64,000 nt of DNA, taken from positions 1-64,000 of the IMG/VR virus record IMGVR_UViG_3300030117_003223. One strand, given 5' to 3'. Every line of letters starts with the position of its first letter. The first letter of the stretch is position 1. The notes beneath the pieces are model-generated. The model did no database searches. It had not been told where the DNA came from and saw nothing but the letters and a program-made list of their open reading frames with translations. Source of the stretch: a virus. This document shows positions 31,609 to 40,547 of the stretch, piece by piece. Position numbers and translations under genes: made by a program.

Positions 31609-32303
31609 CTTCCTATCACCATAAACCTTTCCATACCACTATCCAATACCTTACTCCCACTATACATAATATCTATGAGTTCTGATTGCTCTGCAAGTTC
31701 ATCTGGACCACTCACACAGTTTATGTGGTCATCATACTTATTTTCGTTGGTTGACTGCAACACAAAAACTGGGTTGTCAAGAAACCCTCTGTTAAGTTTA
31801 TGAAACTGTTTCATAGGAAACATATGTTCACAGGACGTGTTGATTACCAAGTCAAAAACTTTGTCTGTCTTTTTTTGTTTCTTCCACACTGGTTCAAACA
31901 TTACATTTACAACATCACACTTGTACTGATTATTATCTTTGTATCTTTTGTTAAACTTATAACTTATCTTTTTTGCATCATCATCTATTTCAAAGTTATG
32001 AACGTGCTCGACGTTTATTTTTTCTATAAGGAGTGTAGTAATGTAATTGGCAAACCACCCACCCAACAAACAAACTGACTTTGCCTCCAGACTTAACTCG
32101 TGCAACTCCTCGACCAACCAAATCTTGCTCTCCATCTGAGAGATTGTTGTCGCACTTGCAAGAGCACGCTCTTGATGTGGAAAATGTCTTTCCGTATCTA
32201 CAAATGCCTGTTTCCAATCCTTAGCTGCCTGTATATCATTATTAGACAAGTATCCAAAAAACATGGCAGTCGATACGATAGATTCTTTTGCTATGTTCAC
32301 CAT
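31605..32303 (-). CDS. SAM-dependent methyltransferase (class I)
   Basis: 232 residues. SVCLLGGWFANYITTLL (about 76-92) is the SAM-binding first strand and loop, FEIDDDA (104-110) the acidic end of strand 2, and DLVINTSCEHM (151-161) strand 4 with the motif IV-like N-T-S-x-EH. This small type is common next to glycan genes in marine phages and bacteria. Substrate unknown. It overlaps both neighbours by a few bases in the operon. Confidence 0.75.
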   Translation of the reverse strand: MVNIAKESIVSTAMFFGYLSNNDIQAAKDWKQAFVDTERHFPHQERALASATTISQMESKIWLVEELHELSLEAKSVCLLGGWFANYITTLLIEKINVEHVHNFEIDDDAKKISYKFNKRYKDNNQYKCDVVNVMFEPVWKKQKKTDKVFDLVINTSCEHMFPMKQFHKLNRGFLDNPVFVLQSTNENKYDDHINCVSGPDELAEQSELIDIMYSGSKVLDSGMERFMVIGR

Positions 32304-33013
32304 AGTTTTTTAATCTCCTCATCACTATTACCCTCAGTGTATGTGCTATTATTGAACAAACAAATCTTATGGTCAGGTCTAAGTTTGTTTATTTCCATAT
32401 CCTCTGGATAGATGTTTCCTTTGTACCAAGAGTATATGTCTCCTTTTGGAAACCCCTGTAAGTTTCCCTCGTCCTCCCAAGGGTTATACCAATGGTGCGC
32501 GAAGTAGTTATCCAAACTAGGATACGTAAAGAAGATAACCTCAGCGTTATCTTTGACGTGTTGTAAAACAGAAGTCATCTGTCCCCTGTCCCATCGAATG
32601 ACAGATGAATTGAGTGGTGTAGATTTGTGTTTGCTGTAATTTCTCTTAACTGTTTCATCATCATTCCACCACCCACGGACAATCCACGGTTTATTCATGG
32701 GCAACTCAAAAAAGTATTTTAGGTCTTGATGAATAATTACGTCAAGGTCAAGAAAGAGAAACTTATCTCCATCAACATGATCATCAAACATATAACACTT
32801 ACGCCATGCCCAAAAGAAACCCCTATCTTCTTGGTAGTGTTTGTCTAGATATGTTGGAAGTTCTATATCATAATCATGGGTTGGATTGTCTGTAAAACAC
32901 CAGAAGTTAAAATCAACAGAGCAGTTTGCCTCGCACTGCTCTTTTAGTTTCTCAACATAGGAATCATCATATTTGTTTCCCCACTTAATACATAATATAT
33001 TATTTTCACTCAT
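32297..33013 (-). CDS. Glycosyltransferase-like protein (DLD type)
   Basis: 238 residues. ILCIKWGNKYDDSYVEKL at the N-terminus, FLFLDLDVIIHQDLKYFF with D89-x-D91 as metal/nucleotide-sugar site, and NSSVIRWDRGQM in the acceptor region. It shares the 'WGNKY...' opening and D-x-D strand with the gene at 27947-28648 and is a diverged paralogue. Similar genes occur in marine bacterial surface-glycan loci. Overlaps the SGNH-like gene upstream by 4 nt. Confidence 0.75.
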   Translation of the reverse strand: MSENNILCIKWGNKYDDSYVEKLKEQCEANCSVDFNFWCFTDNPTHDYDIELPTYLDKHYQEDRGFFWAWRKCYMFDDHVDGDKFLFLDLDVIIHQDLKYFFELPMNKPWIVRGWWNDDETVKRNYSKHKSTPLNSSVIRWDRGQMTSVLQHVKDNAEVIFFTYPSLDNYFAHHWYNPWEDEGNLQGFPKGDIYSWYKGNIYPEDMEINKLRPDHKICLFNNSTYTEGNSDEEIKKLW

Positions 33014-33735
33014 CCATAAATTTCCCTATACTTATCGTATAAGACCTCTGCTATAAGTTCCTGACCTTCTTTATTAGGATGTAAGTCATCTTTACTAACT
33101 CTTAATTTAATTTGCTCTGGGTCAACCTCATCAAGCATAGTCCACGCAGTTTTTCCACCAATCTCCTCATACATAGGCCATCCTATAAATTTATTGTCAT
33201 CAATCGAATCAACCTGAGCAGAATTGATTAATGCTTTTATTAATGCATCTGTTGGAAACGTAAGAGTAAACGCCTGCATTTGTAAATAGGGTATACTATG
33301 TAACTCACAGTGATTTTGAAACGCATGAAACCATCGAACACTTTTTAACAAATTGTGTTTACCAGATACTAAACCACCATGTTCATGTATAGCATCTATT
33401 ACTTTTTTGTGTTCATTTGCGGCAACCGTATCAAACCCTTTCAGTGGGTGAGGGTGTTTGGGGTTGATATTAAATGTCCATTGTTCAAAATCCCACCTAC
33501 TTGCTGATGACCATAAACAAATTGATAATCCTATTTGTCTAGTTGTACATAACTTATCAATCATGTTGTTGTATATAAATTCGTTACCCTTTCCAGCACA
33601 ACCTACATTGATATATTTCATATCAAGTTTATTTGCAAGAATCTCAGGCCAGTGAGGAAAGGAACGTTTTTCTTTTGTCCAACTGTCACCAGAAGCGATT
33701 AATACTTTACGAGTAAATTTCTTCATATTTATCAT
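33010..33735 (-). CDS. SGNH/GDSL-hydrolase-like protein
   Basis: 241 residues. ASGDSWT (14-20) is block I with the nucleophile Ser18; NVGCAGKGNEFIY has the Gly/Asn of blocks II-III; KDDLHPNKEGQ gives block V, D216-x-x-H219. Members remove or add acyl groups on sugars and lipids. No signal peptide is visible, so it acts inside the cell or on the virion. The next gene is a paralogue with changes at two of these sites. Start could also be ATG 33726, four residues in. Confidence 0.78.
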   Translation of the reverse strand: MINMKKFTRKVLIASGDSWTKEKRSFPHWPEILANKLDMKYINVGCAGKGNEFIYNNMIDKLCTTRQIGLSICLWSSASRWDFEQWTFNINPKHPHPLKGFDTVAANEHKKVIDAIHEHGGLVSGKHNLLKSVRWFHAFQNHCELHSIPYLQMQAFTLTFPTDALIKALINSAQVDSIDDNKFIGWPMYEEIGGKTAWTMLDEVDPEQIKLRVSKDDLHPNKEGQELIAEVLYDKYREIYG

Positions 33736-34477
33736 GTAACATCTTTGCTATATATTCATGACCTTCACCATTAGGGTGGGAGTCATTTTCATCTACTCTT
33801 AATTTTATTCTGTCAGGATCAAGTTCATCCAAAATATTATCTAAATAATATCCACCTATATCTTCAAAGATAGGCCAACCTATAAACTTACTCTCATTTA
33901 TTTTATCAGTGATGGAAGAATTTATAATTTTTTTTATTGCCAATTTTCTTTTTCTATGAACATTTTGCCAAATAACTTCATCACTTTCTGGATGTAAAAA
34001 TAAAGGATCAACTAAGGGGTTACATCCTTGTATCATGAGATAAGGAATATCTCTCATCAACTCTTGAGCGGTTAAGAATTTTCTAACAGAATACATGGTT
34101 GCAGCGCACGTATTGTTATAATTCAAAAGAGCAGTTCTTGCATCTGTGTCAAGTGGCCATGGTTCTACTTTAGAGTTATCTCTTTGAGGCATTAACCTTT
34201 GCCAACAATTTTCATGTTCAAAGTCCATCCTCTGCCACTCACTCCACATGATAACTATTAGTCCTATATTCTTCTCAAACATAATAACATCTAATAATTT
34301 AGAAATCATGTATTCGTGACCCACACCACACAAACCTAGATTATGACATTTCATATCAAGTTTATTCGCAAGTATTTGTGGCCAGCGCATAAAGTCAAGC
34401 TTTATCTCTGTGTGCATAGAATTTAAATAGTGTTCTGTGTAACTACAACCAATTGCTATAAGTTTACTTTTCACCAT
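33707..34477 (-). CDS. SGNH-hydrolase-like paralogue with altered catalytic blocks
   Basis: 256 residues, clearly homologous to the neighbour (both have RWPQILANKLDMK-type text, a GHEYMISKLL/GNEFIYN block and an HPNGEGHEYIA ending). Block I is GCSYT instead of GDSWT, keeping Ser12 but losing the Asp, and the block V Asp is Asn (N231-D-S-H234). Retained Ser and His with lost Asp suggest weakened or changed activity, or a binding role. Tandem duplication is evident. Overlaps both neighbours (29 bp and 14 bp). Confidence 0.72.
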   Translation of the reverse strand: MVKSKLIAIGCSYTEHYLNSMHTEIKLDFMRWPQILANKLDMKCHNLGLCGVGHEYMISKLLDVIMFEKNIGLIVIMWSEWQRMDFEHENCWQRLMPQRDNSKVEPWPLDTDARTALLNYNNTCAATMYSVRKFLTAQELMRDIPYLMIQGCNPLVDPLFLHPESDEVIWQNVHRKRKLAIKKIINSSITDKINESKFIGWPIFEDIGGYYLDNILDELDPDRIKLRVDENDSHPNGEGHEYIAKMLHDKYEEIYS

Positions 34478-34793
34478 ATTTGTCTACTGTAAAATTTTCA
34501 GAACAATATTTTTTACAAACCCTTGGTGCATCTTCTGGTCTTTCCTGTAACATTGTATAAAAATCTGTCCACTCTTTAGATTGTGTAATTTCTTTTATGT
34601 TCTGTACATTTGATATTTTAAATTTGTCTTGATAAAATATATCTTGCACCTCGTCTCTCAAGTTCCATCCCGAATCTATCCAACAACAAGGAAGAAGAAA
34701 TCCTTCTGCTGAGTGACCTAAACACTGTGACATCTGCAACGCATCATTTGTATTATCCACTGGTATACACTTTGGTTTAAGCACAGAACTCAT
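34464..34793 (-). CDS. Stand-alone SPASM-like Cys-rich protein (second copy)
   Basis: 109 residues from ATG 34793. It has Cys in PKCIP, SQCLGHSAEGFLLPCCWIDSG and a C-terminal RVCKKYCSE, matching the Cys layout of the protein at 4840-5115 (C...C...G-x-x-LPCC...C-x-x-x-C). It overlaps the radical SAM gene by 17 bp. An earlier in-frame start at 34829 exists but would overlap further. It presumably forms a two-subunit enzyme with the gene at 34777-35424. Confidence 0.74.
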   Translation of the reverse strand: MSSVLKPKCIPVDNTNDALQMSQCLGHSAEGFLLPCCWIDSGWNLRDEVQDIFYQDKFKISNVQNIKEITQSKEWTDFYTMLQERPEDAPRVCKKYCSENFTVDKYGEK

Positions 34794-35424
34794 CTCTTGG
34801 TTTATATTTGTACATAACATCACCCTCATTATCCCACCTACCGGATTTTGATAGTCTAAACTTTATGCCCTCATCACTCGCCATTTGTCTTGCTTGTTCT
34901 ATGTGGTCCTGATTATAATTAAATATGATATATTGCCAAACAATATTACATCCCTTATTTGCCCCTAATTTCATCATCTCATATAAATGAACACCGTCTT
35001 GATTTATTCTGTACTTATGACTCTCCTCTGGTAAACCATCTAAACCAAAAATCCACGTTGTGTCAAACCCACTAACCTCATACGCTTCTTCATAGAAAGG
35101 TTCTTTCCTATGTGATGCTGCTGTGTGAACGTCTAATTTGTGTGAGTAGGCCATCTTTACAAATTTTATAAAATGTTTATGCGCTAACGGGTCAGACTGC
35201 TGACCGCAAAACTCTATGTAAGAAAATGTGTCAAGGATTTTTTGAAAATCCTCTATTGACATTTCTTTATATTTGTGTTTAATACGAGAATAAAAATTGC
35301 CCTTGTTTCGCATACAGGCAGGGCACTGCAACGGACATTTGTTTGTGATATCTAAGTTAATAGGTTTATCATAAAAACTTCTGCCGGGCCACCAAGGATA
35401 TTCCCGAAGAGTAGGTATAATCAT
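34777..35424 (-). CDS. Radical SAM enzyme, catalytic domain only (second copy)
   Basis: 215 residues. C30-x-x-x-C34-x-x-C37 (NKCPLQCPACMRN) binds the catalytic cluster; IEFCGQQSDP is the GGE-motif position and FGLDGLPEESHKYRINQDG is nearly identical to the copy at 5112-5663. It has about 20 extra N-terminal residues (WWPG) and a slightly longer C-terminus, but again ends before the auxiliary domain, which is the following gene. First enzyme of the long operon running to 26908. Substrate unknown. Confidence 0.85.
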   Translation of the reverse strand: MIIPTLREYPWWPGRSFYDKPINLDITNKCPLQCPACMRNKGNFYSRIKHKYKEMSIEDFQKILDTFSYIEFCGQQSDPLAHKHFIKFVKMAYSHKLDVHTAASHRKEPFYEEAYEVSGFDTTWIFGLDGLPEESHKYRINQDGVHLYEMMKLGANKGCNIVWQYIIFNYNQDHIEQARQMASDEGIKFRLSKSGRWDNEGDVMYKYKPRDEFCA

Positions 35425-35903
35425 TTTTTAAATTTTGAAAATGCCTTAATTGCTTGAACCGGAGTTTTTGCTTTTCTAACTTCTGCCTTAGCAGTTTTAC
35501 TCTTAGAATTTTTAACAAACTCTTCCTCAAACATTCTTAGTTTTAATTTAAAAAGTTGTTCTTTGTGTATCTCGTTAGACTCGTCAAAATCAAAAAGCAA
35601 ATCTAAAGAACCTATTTTTTGCTCAGACTCTTCTGTAACGTAAGCATTAGTTCTCTTCGCGTAATCATTAAAAGCATCACGAAACTCTTGTCTACGAACT
35701 TCATTTGCTAACTGAGTTCTTTTTTCAATTTCGTCCCAAGTGACATATTTGAGGAGGTCACGAAACTGTTGGTCTTCCATATCAACCGCCAGGTGATGTT
35801 CTCTTAGATCATCCTTATCATCTCCCCACAAAATCAGAACAGCGTTCATTTCCTGATTTGAGTATCGAACATCAAATATTTTATCTTGCCACATATAAGA
35901 CAT
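35421..35903 (-). CDS. Unknown charged helical protein
   Basis: 160 residues from ATG 35903, which has TAAGG eight bases upstream (ATG 35912 has no such spacing). N-terminal beta part (MWQDKIFDVRYSNQEMNAVLILWGD) and a long charged helical remainder ending in Lys-rich KAIKAFSKFKK. It overlaps the radical SAM start by 4 nt. Similar 'small beta head plus helices' proteins accompany fibre genes in T4-like phages and may be assembly helpers, but no family is recognised. Confidence 0.65.
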   Translation of the reverse strand: MSYMWQDKIFDVRYSNQEMNAVLILWGDDKDDLREHHLAVDMEDQQFRDLLKYVTWDEIEKRTQLANEVRRQEFRDAFNDYAKRTNAYVTEESEQKIGSLDLLFDFDESNEIHKEQLFKLKLRMFEEEFVKNSKSKTAKAEVRKAKTPVQAIKAFSKFKK

Positions 35904-35914
35904 TTTTTTCATCC

Positions 35915-36922
35915 TTAAACATGAGTAATTTTAAACGTATATGTATTTATGGTCTGTGCAGAACCGTTTGGAAACTCCTGAGCACGATAGTCATCTAGAC
36001 CCGCATTTAAAGTTTGGTAGTTACCACTTCCATCTAACCTAGTATCCACCATCGCTGTCCCTCTTGAGTTACCACTACCATTGATGTTATAAGATAACTT
36101 GTGACCATTAGTGTCCTCTGCTGCAAAGAAACGGATATCATTTTTCACCCTAGTAAAAAAGGCATTGTCATCCTCTTTACTTATTTCGTTTAGATTTCCA
36201 TCTTCGTCTAAAAAAAGAAGATTGTATGTTGGGTCAACTCGCGCATCACTACGTCTTTGTAAATAGTAGTTTGTAATCGTTGTTGGTTGGTCAAGTGTTT
36301 CTGGAATACCAGCAGCAGAGTACGCTGATGTATCTGCTCTCGTATCTGAAAATATCACCGTGTTACTCCCAGAAACTTCTGTATAATTTGTAACAGACGC
36401 TGACTCTGCTATTGTAAAAGTACCGTTTGTCAATGAACTCTCTGAACTTGAAATCATCTCATCCAAGGTTGCGTATATAAAAGTATCAACATAATCTTGA
36501 TGAGTCATTGCCTTAATACAATCTTCATCCTCATCAAAATATACAGGATATCCTAAAGGGCCTTGGTCCGAACTTTCACTAAGTGATGTGTCATATGTAG
36601 GACCAGTAAGTTTATCATGGTTTACAGTAACCGTTGATGGTTCTGCTGTAGAAGTCTCAGCGGGAGCAGAAGATGTTCCTCTAGGAGTAAATTCTGCACC
36701 AGCTTGCAATCTCGTATCTGCCATAGTAGGACTTAGAGTTCCACTATCAGATACAACACTTACTGTAACTGTAGGTGCTGTGCTATAAAGATACGCTACG
36801 TGTGCTAATTGCGTTTGCCAAGTACTGTCAGGTTGAGAAGTTACATTATTACCAGCAGCAGGTATGCCAATGCTATCTGCAAAATCTTGTCTAAGAAAAA
36901 ATAGGGGTCTGCGAACAGCCAT
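35915..36922 (-). CDS. Tail/fibre-associated structural protein
   Basis: 335 residues, Ser/Thr/Asn-rich and beta-predicted, starting MAVRRPLFFLRQDFADSIGIP. It contains a Ser/Ala/Glu low-complexity segment (SAPAETSTAEPSTV), then TITNYYLQRRSDARVDPTYNL and FFTRVKNDIRFFAAEDTNGH, and ends TYTFKITHV. No enzymatic motif. It follows the large repeat fibre directly and is read with it, so it is probably a fibre tip, adaptor or baseplate protein. A GAAGGGA ribosome site precedes ATG. Confidence 0.65.
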   Translation of the reverse strand: MAVRRPLFFLRQDFADSIGIPAAGNNVTSQPDSTWQTQLAHVAYLYSTAPTVTVSVVSDSGTLSPTMADTRLQAGAEFTPRGTSSAPAETSTAEPSTVTVNHDKLTGPTYDTSLSESSDQGPLGYPVYFDEDEDCIKAMTHQDYVDTFIYATLDEMISSSESSLTNGTFTIAESASVTNYTEVSGSNTVIFSDTRADTSAYSAAGIPETLDQPTTITNYYLQRRSDARVDPTYNLLFLDEDGNLNEISKEDDNAFFTRVKNDIRFFAAEDTNGHKLSYNINGSGNSRGTAMVDTRLDGSGNYQTLNAGLDDYRAQEFPNGSAQTINTYTFKITHV

Positions 36923-36937
36923 TATATATTCCCTTCA

Positions 36938-39900
36938 TCAAAGTTTACCACCTACACCGTATATCGCTTTAAGGACATTTCCAGCAGCGTCCTTTATTAG
37001 TAATTGACTATTTGTAAATGATGTATAATATTCGTATAACATGTTATCACCAGCATTTGTTCCACTACCATCCGTTCCACCATCTTCTATTATGATGTTA
37101 TCTCCCGCGTTAGCTGTACCGTCCGTACTGTTTAATACGATAAAGTCACCACCAAACTCTGCCTTACCTGACTCAGCACTCAACGCACCTCTAGATGACA
37201 GGGACATTTTTGCTGCGGCTGAGGCAGCAGCAGATTCAGATACACCAGTTGTAAATACTAGTTTTGTTGCATTAGCAGAGGCAGTAAATGCACCCTCTGC
37301 GATTGCATGAATACCAGCAGCGACCACAGCGGCATCTGTTCCATCAGAGTCACCTGCAGCCATCTCAATAGATGCAATGACATCATCAGCAACAATTGCA
37401 TCTTCTTCTGATTTCAACTGTAAAACTATTGGTCTATCATCTGTGCCGTTTACTGTATTCGTTATTGTTAGTCCAACATCATGGACATGTGTTAGAGTTA
37501 TCTCTGAGTTAGTACCAAATGAAATGAGAGATGCATCTGATAAAAGTTTAATATCATCACCAGCAACAATATCCAGAGCAACAGATAAACCACCATCAGT
37601 CTGCAACGCACCATCAGTTGTGCTTGTTGCCTCTGTCGTATCGTCTGTAATCAATCTACCACTAGCAGTGATTGCAGTTGCACCAAGTGTTCCCGCAACA
37701 GTTAAAGCAGCGCTACCTAAAGTTAACAAATCAGTGTCAGCAGCACCACCTATCGTTCCACCACTTTTAATTACAAGATCGTCCTTGACTGTAAGAAGTC
37801 CAGCCGAGGAAATTGTAAGTGCGTCATTTGTCGAAGCAACACCAATCGTACCACCATCCTTAATCATAAGGTCATCAGCAATCGTTAATAGACCAGCAGA
37901 ACTTAACGTCATTTTAGCAGTTGCACTCGCTGCAGCAGTTTCGGACACACCTGTAGTAAAGACAAGTTTAGTTGCGTTAGCATCAGCAGCAAAAGTTCCC
38001 TCTGCGATTGCATGAATACCAGCGGCGACCACGGCAGCGTCTGTACCATCAGAGTCACCAGCAGCAAGTTCAATAGATGCGATAACATCATCTGCAACAA
38101 TCGCATCTTCCTCAGATTTTAACTGAAGTATAACTGGTTTACCATCAGAGCCGTTTATAGTGTTTGTAACTGTAAGTCCAACATCATGCACATGAGTAAC
38201 AGTGATTTCATCATTAGCACCAAACGCTATAGTGGCACCGTCATGTTGAAGTTCTAAGTCTTGAGTTAATGTAACGTCTCCATCAGAACCAATCGCAATA
38301 GCATCAGTATCAGATGCAGAGCCAATTGTTCCCGCATCACTAACTATCAACGATGCCGCTGTAACTCCAGCATTGGTTATGGTGAGGTTACCAGAACTAG
38401 CACCAGTAAACGTTCCTGTTCCTAGAACAATCCTATCTTCACTTTCATCCCAACCAATAAACACGTTTGCATCATCACCACGTTCAATGACGATACCAGC
38501 ATCACCAGAAGCACTTCCTGACCTACCAGTTCCTAATTCAATCAACTGGTCTTCGATAGTTGTATTGGTTGCAGAGTTTGTGACGGTTGCACCGTTAACT
38601 GTTAAACTCTGAGAAATTGTTACGTTACCACTACTGTCAATCGCAATAGCGTCTGTATCAGAAGCAGAACCAATTGTCCCTGCATCTGGAATAATAATAT
38701 TGCCACCAGTTGTAACACCAGCGTTAAACGTTGCAAGACCAGCAGCACTCATGTCAAATGTCAATGCGGTAATTTCAGAACTACCATCAACACCTTTGAA
38801 AATCATGTCCTTATCATTGACTAGTGATTTAAATGTTAAATTATCTGAGTCTAAACTTACGTGTCCAACATTGGTAGAACCGTCTTTGAATATGACCTCA
38901 TCACCACCAACGTCAAGAACAATATCTCCAGCAACGTCAAGTGTAAGGTCACCCGAGCTGAGGTCAATCTCTGTACCGTCAATGGTGATGTTATCTATTG
39001 CAACACCACCGTCAAATGTAGCAGATGTTCCTGACACCGCTTGTGTGAATGAAACAACACCGTTTGATGCAATTGAGATAGCATCTGTATCAGAGGCAGA
39101 ACCAATCGTACCAGAATCCTTAATAACAATATCATCTGCAAAAGTTACAACACCATCAGAGGCAATTGTTATAGCACCAGCAACTCCAGCACTACCTATT
39201 GTTCCATCATTCTTGAGTACAATATCATCTTTAAAAGTAACAATACCAGCACTACTGATTGTCATCGCATCATTAGCAGAGGCAACACCAATCGTACCAC
39301 CATCCTTAATCACAAAGTCGTCTGCGATAGTCAGTAGACCAGCAGAACTCAGTGTCATCTTAGCGGTAGCACTTGCAGCAGCAGTTTCCGATACACCCGT
39401 AGTAAAGACTAACTTAGTCGCATTAGCACTCGCAGAGAAAGTTCCCTCTGCAATCGCGTGAATACCAGCAGCAACAGTTGCACCATCAGTGCCATCAGAG
39501 TCACCCGCTGCTAACTCTATGGATGCAATAACATCATCCGCAACTATTGCGTCTTCCTCAGATTTTAGTTGTAATACCACTGGTCTATCATCGGTGCCGT
39601 TTATGGTATTGGTTATTGTCAACCCAGTATCATGAACGTGTTTAAGAGTTATCTCTGAGTTTGCACCAAAATTAATTTGAGCACCATCGGTGCTAAATGG
39701 TAAGTTGCCACTAATAGTTTTGTTGGTAAGTGTATCCGTCGTTGATGCACCTATTAACGTAGTAGATGTTACTGGTAGTGTGATTGTAACATTACCAGAA
39801 TAATCTGCGTGAGCAGAAGATTGTAGCTGTGCATAGTGAGCGTTTGAACTCTCACAATAAAATTTAATATTAGAAACTGAACCCGCATTTTTAAGGTCAA

Positions 39901-40324
39901 TAGCACCAGGCGTAAATGTAATTAAATCTGCACCACCAATTCTAAAGTCAATTTGGTCATCTGAGTCTGCTGTGATTGAAGTATCTGCATCAACATCAAG
40001 AATAAGTTCAGAACCATTTAAATCTAAAGATGTGGCAACGACAGCAGAGGTTAGTGTTTTATTTGTTAAGGTATCAGTTGTATCTGTTCCAATCAAAGTG
40101 GTAGATGCGTTTGGTAGGAGAACAGTTCTGTCTCCTGTAGGGTCAACTACACTAAGAGTTGTTTCGTGCTCATCTGATGTTGAACCCTCAAAGACAATTT
40201 GGTTACCACCACCTAAAGAAGTTAAGGTAATACCTCCTACGTCACTTTGTAGATTATTAAACTGTTCTCTAAACTGTTCAAGAGAATCACTAAGAGATAA
40301 AGTCGTTGCGGTTACGTCTGCCAT
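36938..40324 (-). CDS. Long repeat-containing tail fibre protein
   Basis: 1128 residues. N-terminal ELRDSLEQFREQFN-type helix, then beta-rich repeats. Two repeat types are visible: about seven copies of a 'GTIG-S/V-AS-x-x-DAI-x-I-x-S-x-G-x-V-T' unit, and three copies of a longer block starting VHDVGLTITNTINGTDD and running through ASIELAAGDSDGT and TKLVFTTGVSE. The C-terminus holds an Asp/Gly cassette (STDGTANAGDNIIIED, GTNAGDN). The DNA is repetitive enough (about 320 bp per long block) for homologous exchange. Likely a long side fibre or trimeric fibre shaft; receptor-binding tip may be here or in the gene at 35915. Confidence 0.8.
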   Translation of the reverse strand: MADVTATTLSLSDSLEQFREQFNNLQSDVGGITLTSLGGGNQIVFEGSTSDEHETTLSVVDPTGDRTVLLPNASTTLIGTDTTDTLTNKTLTSAVVATSLDLNGSELILDVDADTSITADSDDQIDFRIGGADLITFTPGAIDLKNAGSVSNIKFYCESSNAHYAQLQSSAHADYSGNVTITLPVTSTTLIGASTTDTLTNKTISGNLPFSTDGAQINFGANSEITLKHVHDTGLTITNTINGTDDRPVVLQLKSEEDAIVADDVIASIELAAGDSDGTDGATVAAGIHAIAEGTFSASANATKLVFTTGVSETAAASATAKMTLSSAGLLTIADDFVIKDGGTIGVASANDAMTISSAGIVTFKDDIVLKNDGTIGSAGVAGAITIASDGVVTFADDIVIKDSGTIGSASDTDAISIASNGVVSFTQAVSGTSATFDGGVAIDNITIDGTEIDLSSGDLTLDVAGDIVLDVGGDEVIFKDGSTNVGHVSLDSDNLTFKSLVNDKDMIFKGVDGSSEITALTFDMSAAGLATFNAGVTTGGNIIIPDAGTIGSASDTDAIAIDSSGNVTISQSLTVNGATVTNSATNTTIEDQLIELGTGRSGSASGDAGIVIERGDDANVFIGWDESEDRIVLGTGTFTGASSGNLTITNAGVTAASLIVSDAGTIGSASDTDAIAIGSDGDVTLTQDLELQHDGATIAFGANDEITVTHVHDVGLTVTNTINGSDGKPVILQLKSEEDAIVADDVIASIELAAGDSDGTDAAVVAAGIHAIAEGTFAADANATKLVFTTGVSETAAASATAKMTLSSAGLLTIADDLMIKDGGTIGVASTNDALTISSAGLLTVKDDLVIKSGGTIGGAADTDLLTLGSAALTVAGTLGATAITASGRLITDDTTEATSTTDGALQTDGGLSVALDIVAGDDIKLLSDASLISFGTNSEITLTHVHDVGLTITNTVNGTDDRPIVLQLKSEEDAIVADDVIASIEMAAGDSDGTDAAVVAAGIHAIAEGAFTASANATKLVFTTGVSESAAASAAAKMSLSSRGALSAESGKAEFGGDFIVLNSTDGTANAGDNIIIEDGGTDGSGTNAGDNMLYEYYTSFTNSQLLIKDAAGNVLKAIYGVGGKL
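37200..37521 (-). repeat. 320-bp coding repeat, copy A (fibre)
   Basis: Third copy in the protein direction of the long fibre block (from TITNT through FTTGVSE to KMSLSS). It is the most diverged at the DNA level of the three in-frame copies. Confidence 0.8.
37905..38225 (-). repeat. 320-bp coding repeat, copy B (fibre)
   Basis: Second copy. Its similarity with copy C extends further left through the segment for KMTLSSAGLLTIADD, giving a longer match. Confidence 0.8.
39349..39669 (-). repeat. 320-bp coding repeat, copy C (fibre)
   Basis: First copy in the protein direction. Many synonymous differences from A and B with the protein conserved, so the duplication is old and under selection. 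Confidence 0.8.
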
Positions 40325-40546
40325 TTACTTATCCTCTACCAGTTTTACTAGCATTGTTTTTATTTCGTGAATCTCACACTTTAAGTTATTTAGTTCCCTA
40401 GTAGTTTGTCTAAGTTGGTCACGTTGTCTTTGTGCCTCATCTGCACGTTTTTTTGCCATAAGATAAGCAGACTTATTCGTGTTCACTATCGCGTTGGAAC
40501 TTGCATCTCTAACTAAATCTTTATGTCCTTCAACTTGAATTTTCAT
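40325..40546 (-). CDS. Small coiled-coil protein
   Basis: 73 residues. MKIQVEGHKDLVRDASSNAI head followed by a heptad-rich helix (RADEAQRQRDQLRQTTREL) to the end. Ends one base before the fibre start and begins one base after the giant tail gene, so it is tightly coupled to both. Small proteins like this accompany DUF4815-type tail proteins in marine myoviruses; an assembly or trimerisation role is a guess. Confidence 0.7.
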   Translation of the reverse strand: MKIQVEGHKDLVRDASSNAIVNTNKSAYLMAKKRADEAQRQRDQLRQTTRELNNLKCEIHEIKTMLVKLVEDK

Positions 40547-40547
40547 T

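Noticed and set aside
38700-39461. A 253-residue plus-strand frame opposite the long fibre.
   Set aside because: Its repeats mirror the fibre repeats and it has no ribosome site or homologous character.
37200-39669. The repeated fibre DNA as a CRISPR array or phage-integration repeats.
   Set aside because: Repeats are 320 bp, in frame and coding, with no spacer pattern.
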